Virus record (IMG/VR): IMGVR_UViG_3300007735_000465
Location: 1 to 21,428 of that record
Strand: one strand, 5' to 3'
Length of the DNA stretch: 21,428 nt
Origin: a virus
In this document: piece after piece, positions 20,612-21,428 of the stretch
Numbering within the stretch: position 1 is the stretch's first letter
Layout: every line of letters begins with the position of its first letter
Program-made: the position numbers and the translations under genes
The notes under the pieces: generated by a model
The model's input: the letters and a program-made list of their open reading frames with translations, nothing else
Databases searched by the model: none
What the model was told of the DNA's origin: nothing

Positions 20612-21052
20612 TTATTCTGCCGTAACAAAGTCTTTGCGATAGAATTTACCTAATATATTATCGTTGTAACTATCAGTGAATAGTACTGAGTGTTGTATTT
20701 GGTAGTGAATTTCGTAGTATGTAAGTTGCTTTTTAGTAGAGCAAAATTTTAGTATTTCTTTTTCAAATTTGTCTTCACCTAATAATTTAACATCAGCTAA
20801 TAATTCCTTAGATGAACCCCAGTAATTACGCCAACCGCTGTCGACTTGTTCTACTTTAGTAGTTGATTTGCGACCTGGGCCGGTTTGTTCAGCTAGTTCT
20901 TTTTTAGTAAGTTTTTTCTTCTTATTGTGAAAGAATGCTTTTTTACCTATGTAAAATTTGTTGGATTCTAAATTAGTGATTTTATATATAAAACCATAAT
21001 CATTTGTAGTAAAGTTGTCCCTTAAAGGAACATATTCATATAACCAATTCAT
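20612..21052 (-). CDS. GIY-YIG endonuclease, endonuclease II-like
   Basis: The product is 146 residues. Y19-G-F-I-Y-K-I-T-N (19-27) and K-F-Y-I-G-K-K (32-38) form the GIY-YIG core. A Lys-rich insert (about 38-60), WRNYWGSSKELLADVKLLG (74-92) and a helical C-terminus (LTYYEIHYQIQHSVLF) follow. This arrangement resembles a conserved phage family and T4 endonuclease II (DenA, also GIY-YIG, similar length), which degrades host DNA, but could also be a free-standing homing nuclease without NUMOD repeats. It lies directly ahead of the primase gene, in a DNA-metabolism group. Confidence 0.78.
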   Translation of the reverse strand: MNWLYEYVPLRDNFTTNDYGFIYKITNLESNKFYIGKKAFFHNKKKKLTKKELAEQTGPGRKSTTKVEQVDSGWRNYWGSSKELLADVKLLGEDKFEKEILKFCSTKKQLTYYEIHYQIQHSVLFTDSYNDNILGKFYRKDFVTAE

Positions 21053-21061
21053 AAAACTATT

Positions 21062-21428
21062 TTAAATATCGTATTTGACAATAAATGTCATATCTGTGTC
21101 TGATGATAGGACTATTGGTTTAGCTAATTTAGCTACCATTAATAATTCATTATCATCATTATATAATCCTATTGTTGTAACGTATGGTTGGAAAAAAGAA
21201 CCAGTAGCAAAATCTTTAACTGTACTATCAAATGATCCTGTTAATGTAAAGCTATTATTACTTCCTGTCATAATAGAATTACTACCTGATATAGGGACTA
21301 TATATTGTCCTTTATATTGCAATAAAGTAGGATTATAGGATAGATTAAAATCACTTTCTTTAACTATACAACGTACTTCATTTTCGTAAATGATATGTTC
21401 ATTTTGAAATGAAAGAACATTATTAGTT
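21062..21428 (-). CDS. Virion structural protein-like, 5' end outside window
   Basis: The frame stays open from 21062 to the right edge, so the N-terminus is missing. The visible C-terminal 121 residues read ...NEVRCIVKESDFNLSYNPTL, a Ser/Thr/Gly-rich mid-section (GSNSIMTGSNNSFTLTGSF) and a beta-rich end (TTIGLYNDDNELLMVAKLAK then PIVLSSDTDMTFIVKYDI). The YTTIGLYNDxNELLxVAKxxKPI pattern resembles C-terminal regions of phage baseplate or particle proteins I have seen, so a structural role is likely but not certain. An internal TTG at 21322 could be taken for a start but lies in the middle of the frame. Confidence 0.7.
   Translation of the reverse strand, partial: TNNVLSFQNEHIIYENEVRCIVKESDFNLSYNPTLLQYKGQYIVPISGSNSIMTGSNNSFTLTGSFDSTVKDFATGSFFQPYVTTIGLYNDDNELLMVAKLAKPIVLSSDTDMTFIVKYDI

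Overview
The window looks like part of a large tailed-phage genome (Caudoviricetes), probably a T4-like myovirus from an aquatic environment. About 30 closely packed genes all read leftward on the minus strand, mostly joined by ATGA or TAATG overlaps. The DNA is AT-rich. Start codons are preceded by A/T-rich sequence, with no Shine-Dalgarno in the leaders inspected, which fits a Bacteroidota host better than a cyanobacterial or enterobacterial one (inference). Both end genes run off the window: a P-loop kinase on the left and a virion-type protein on the right. No intergenic gap reaches 300 bases. No tRNA, rRNA, IS or CRISPR array was seen.

Layout in transcription order, right to left. 21428-18873: a virion-type protein, a GIY-YIG nuclease, a DnaG/gp61-like primase and a RecB/Cas4-like PD-(D/E)XK nuclease (DNA metabolism). 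18854-16115: three overlapping genes, namely a P-loop kinase, a three-domain nucleotidyltransferase/ParB-like/zinc-peptidase protein, and an unknown. 16099-14412: a HAD phosphatase, a zinc-ribbon protein and a membrane-anchored GAF-like protein. 14399-5755: a long run of small and large proteins without clear enzymatic identity, including a second HExxH protein, an 886-residue protein, a Dps-like protein, an EF-hand-like protein and conserved phage families. 5755-4364: a patchwork holding two copies of a structured element, a small chimeric ORF, a homing endonuclease and a small leader-bearing ORF. 4362-1: an FAD oxidoreductase, further probable virion-associated genes, two small conserved proteins with a terminator between them, and the P-loop kinase.

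The main observation is a theme at the N-termini. About fifteen otherwise unrelated proteins begin with a 9-21 residue amphipathic segment, often M-I-(K/R)-L-x-D-(I/L)-(I/L), and nearly all of these end in (I/L)-x-E followed in many cases by G, A or S. This matches the capsid-targeting sequence plus gp21 prohead-protease site known from T4 internal proteins. The inference is that this region encodes a large set of proteins packaged inside the head and possibly ejected with the DNA, including a kinase, a nucleotidyltransferase, zinc peptidases and a Ca-loop protein. The three-domain protein also carries (L/I)-x-E sites at its domain junctions, as expected of a polyprotein cut during head maturation. 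The polymerase, nuclease and HAD genes lack the leader.

The second observation is a roughly 80-nt element present twice (5049-5128 and 5679-5757). It has covarying helices, and each copy is associated with the start of an FAD-oxidoreductase coding sequence. One copy has a homing endonuclease inserted behind it. The other leads a 22-residue FAD-domain stub fused to an unrelated tail.
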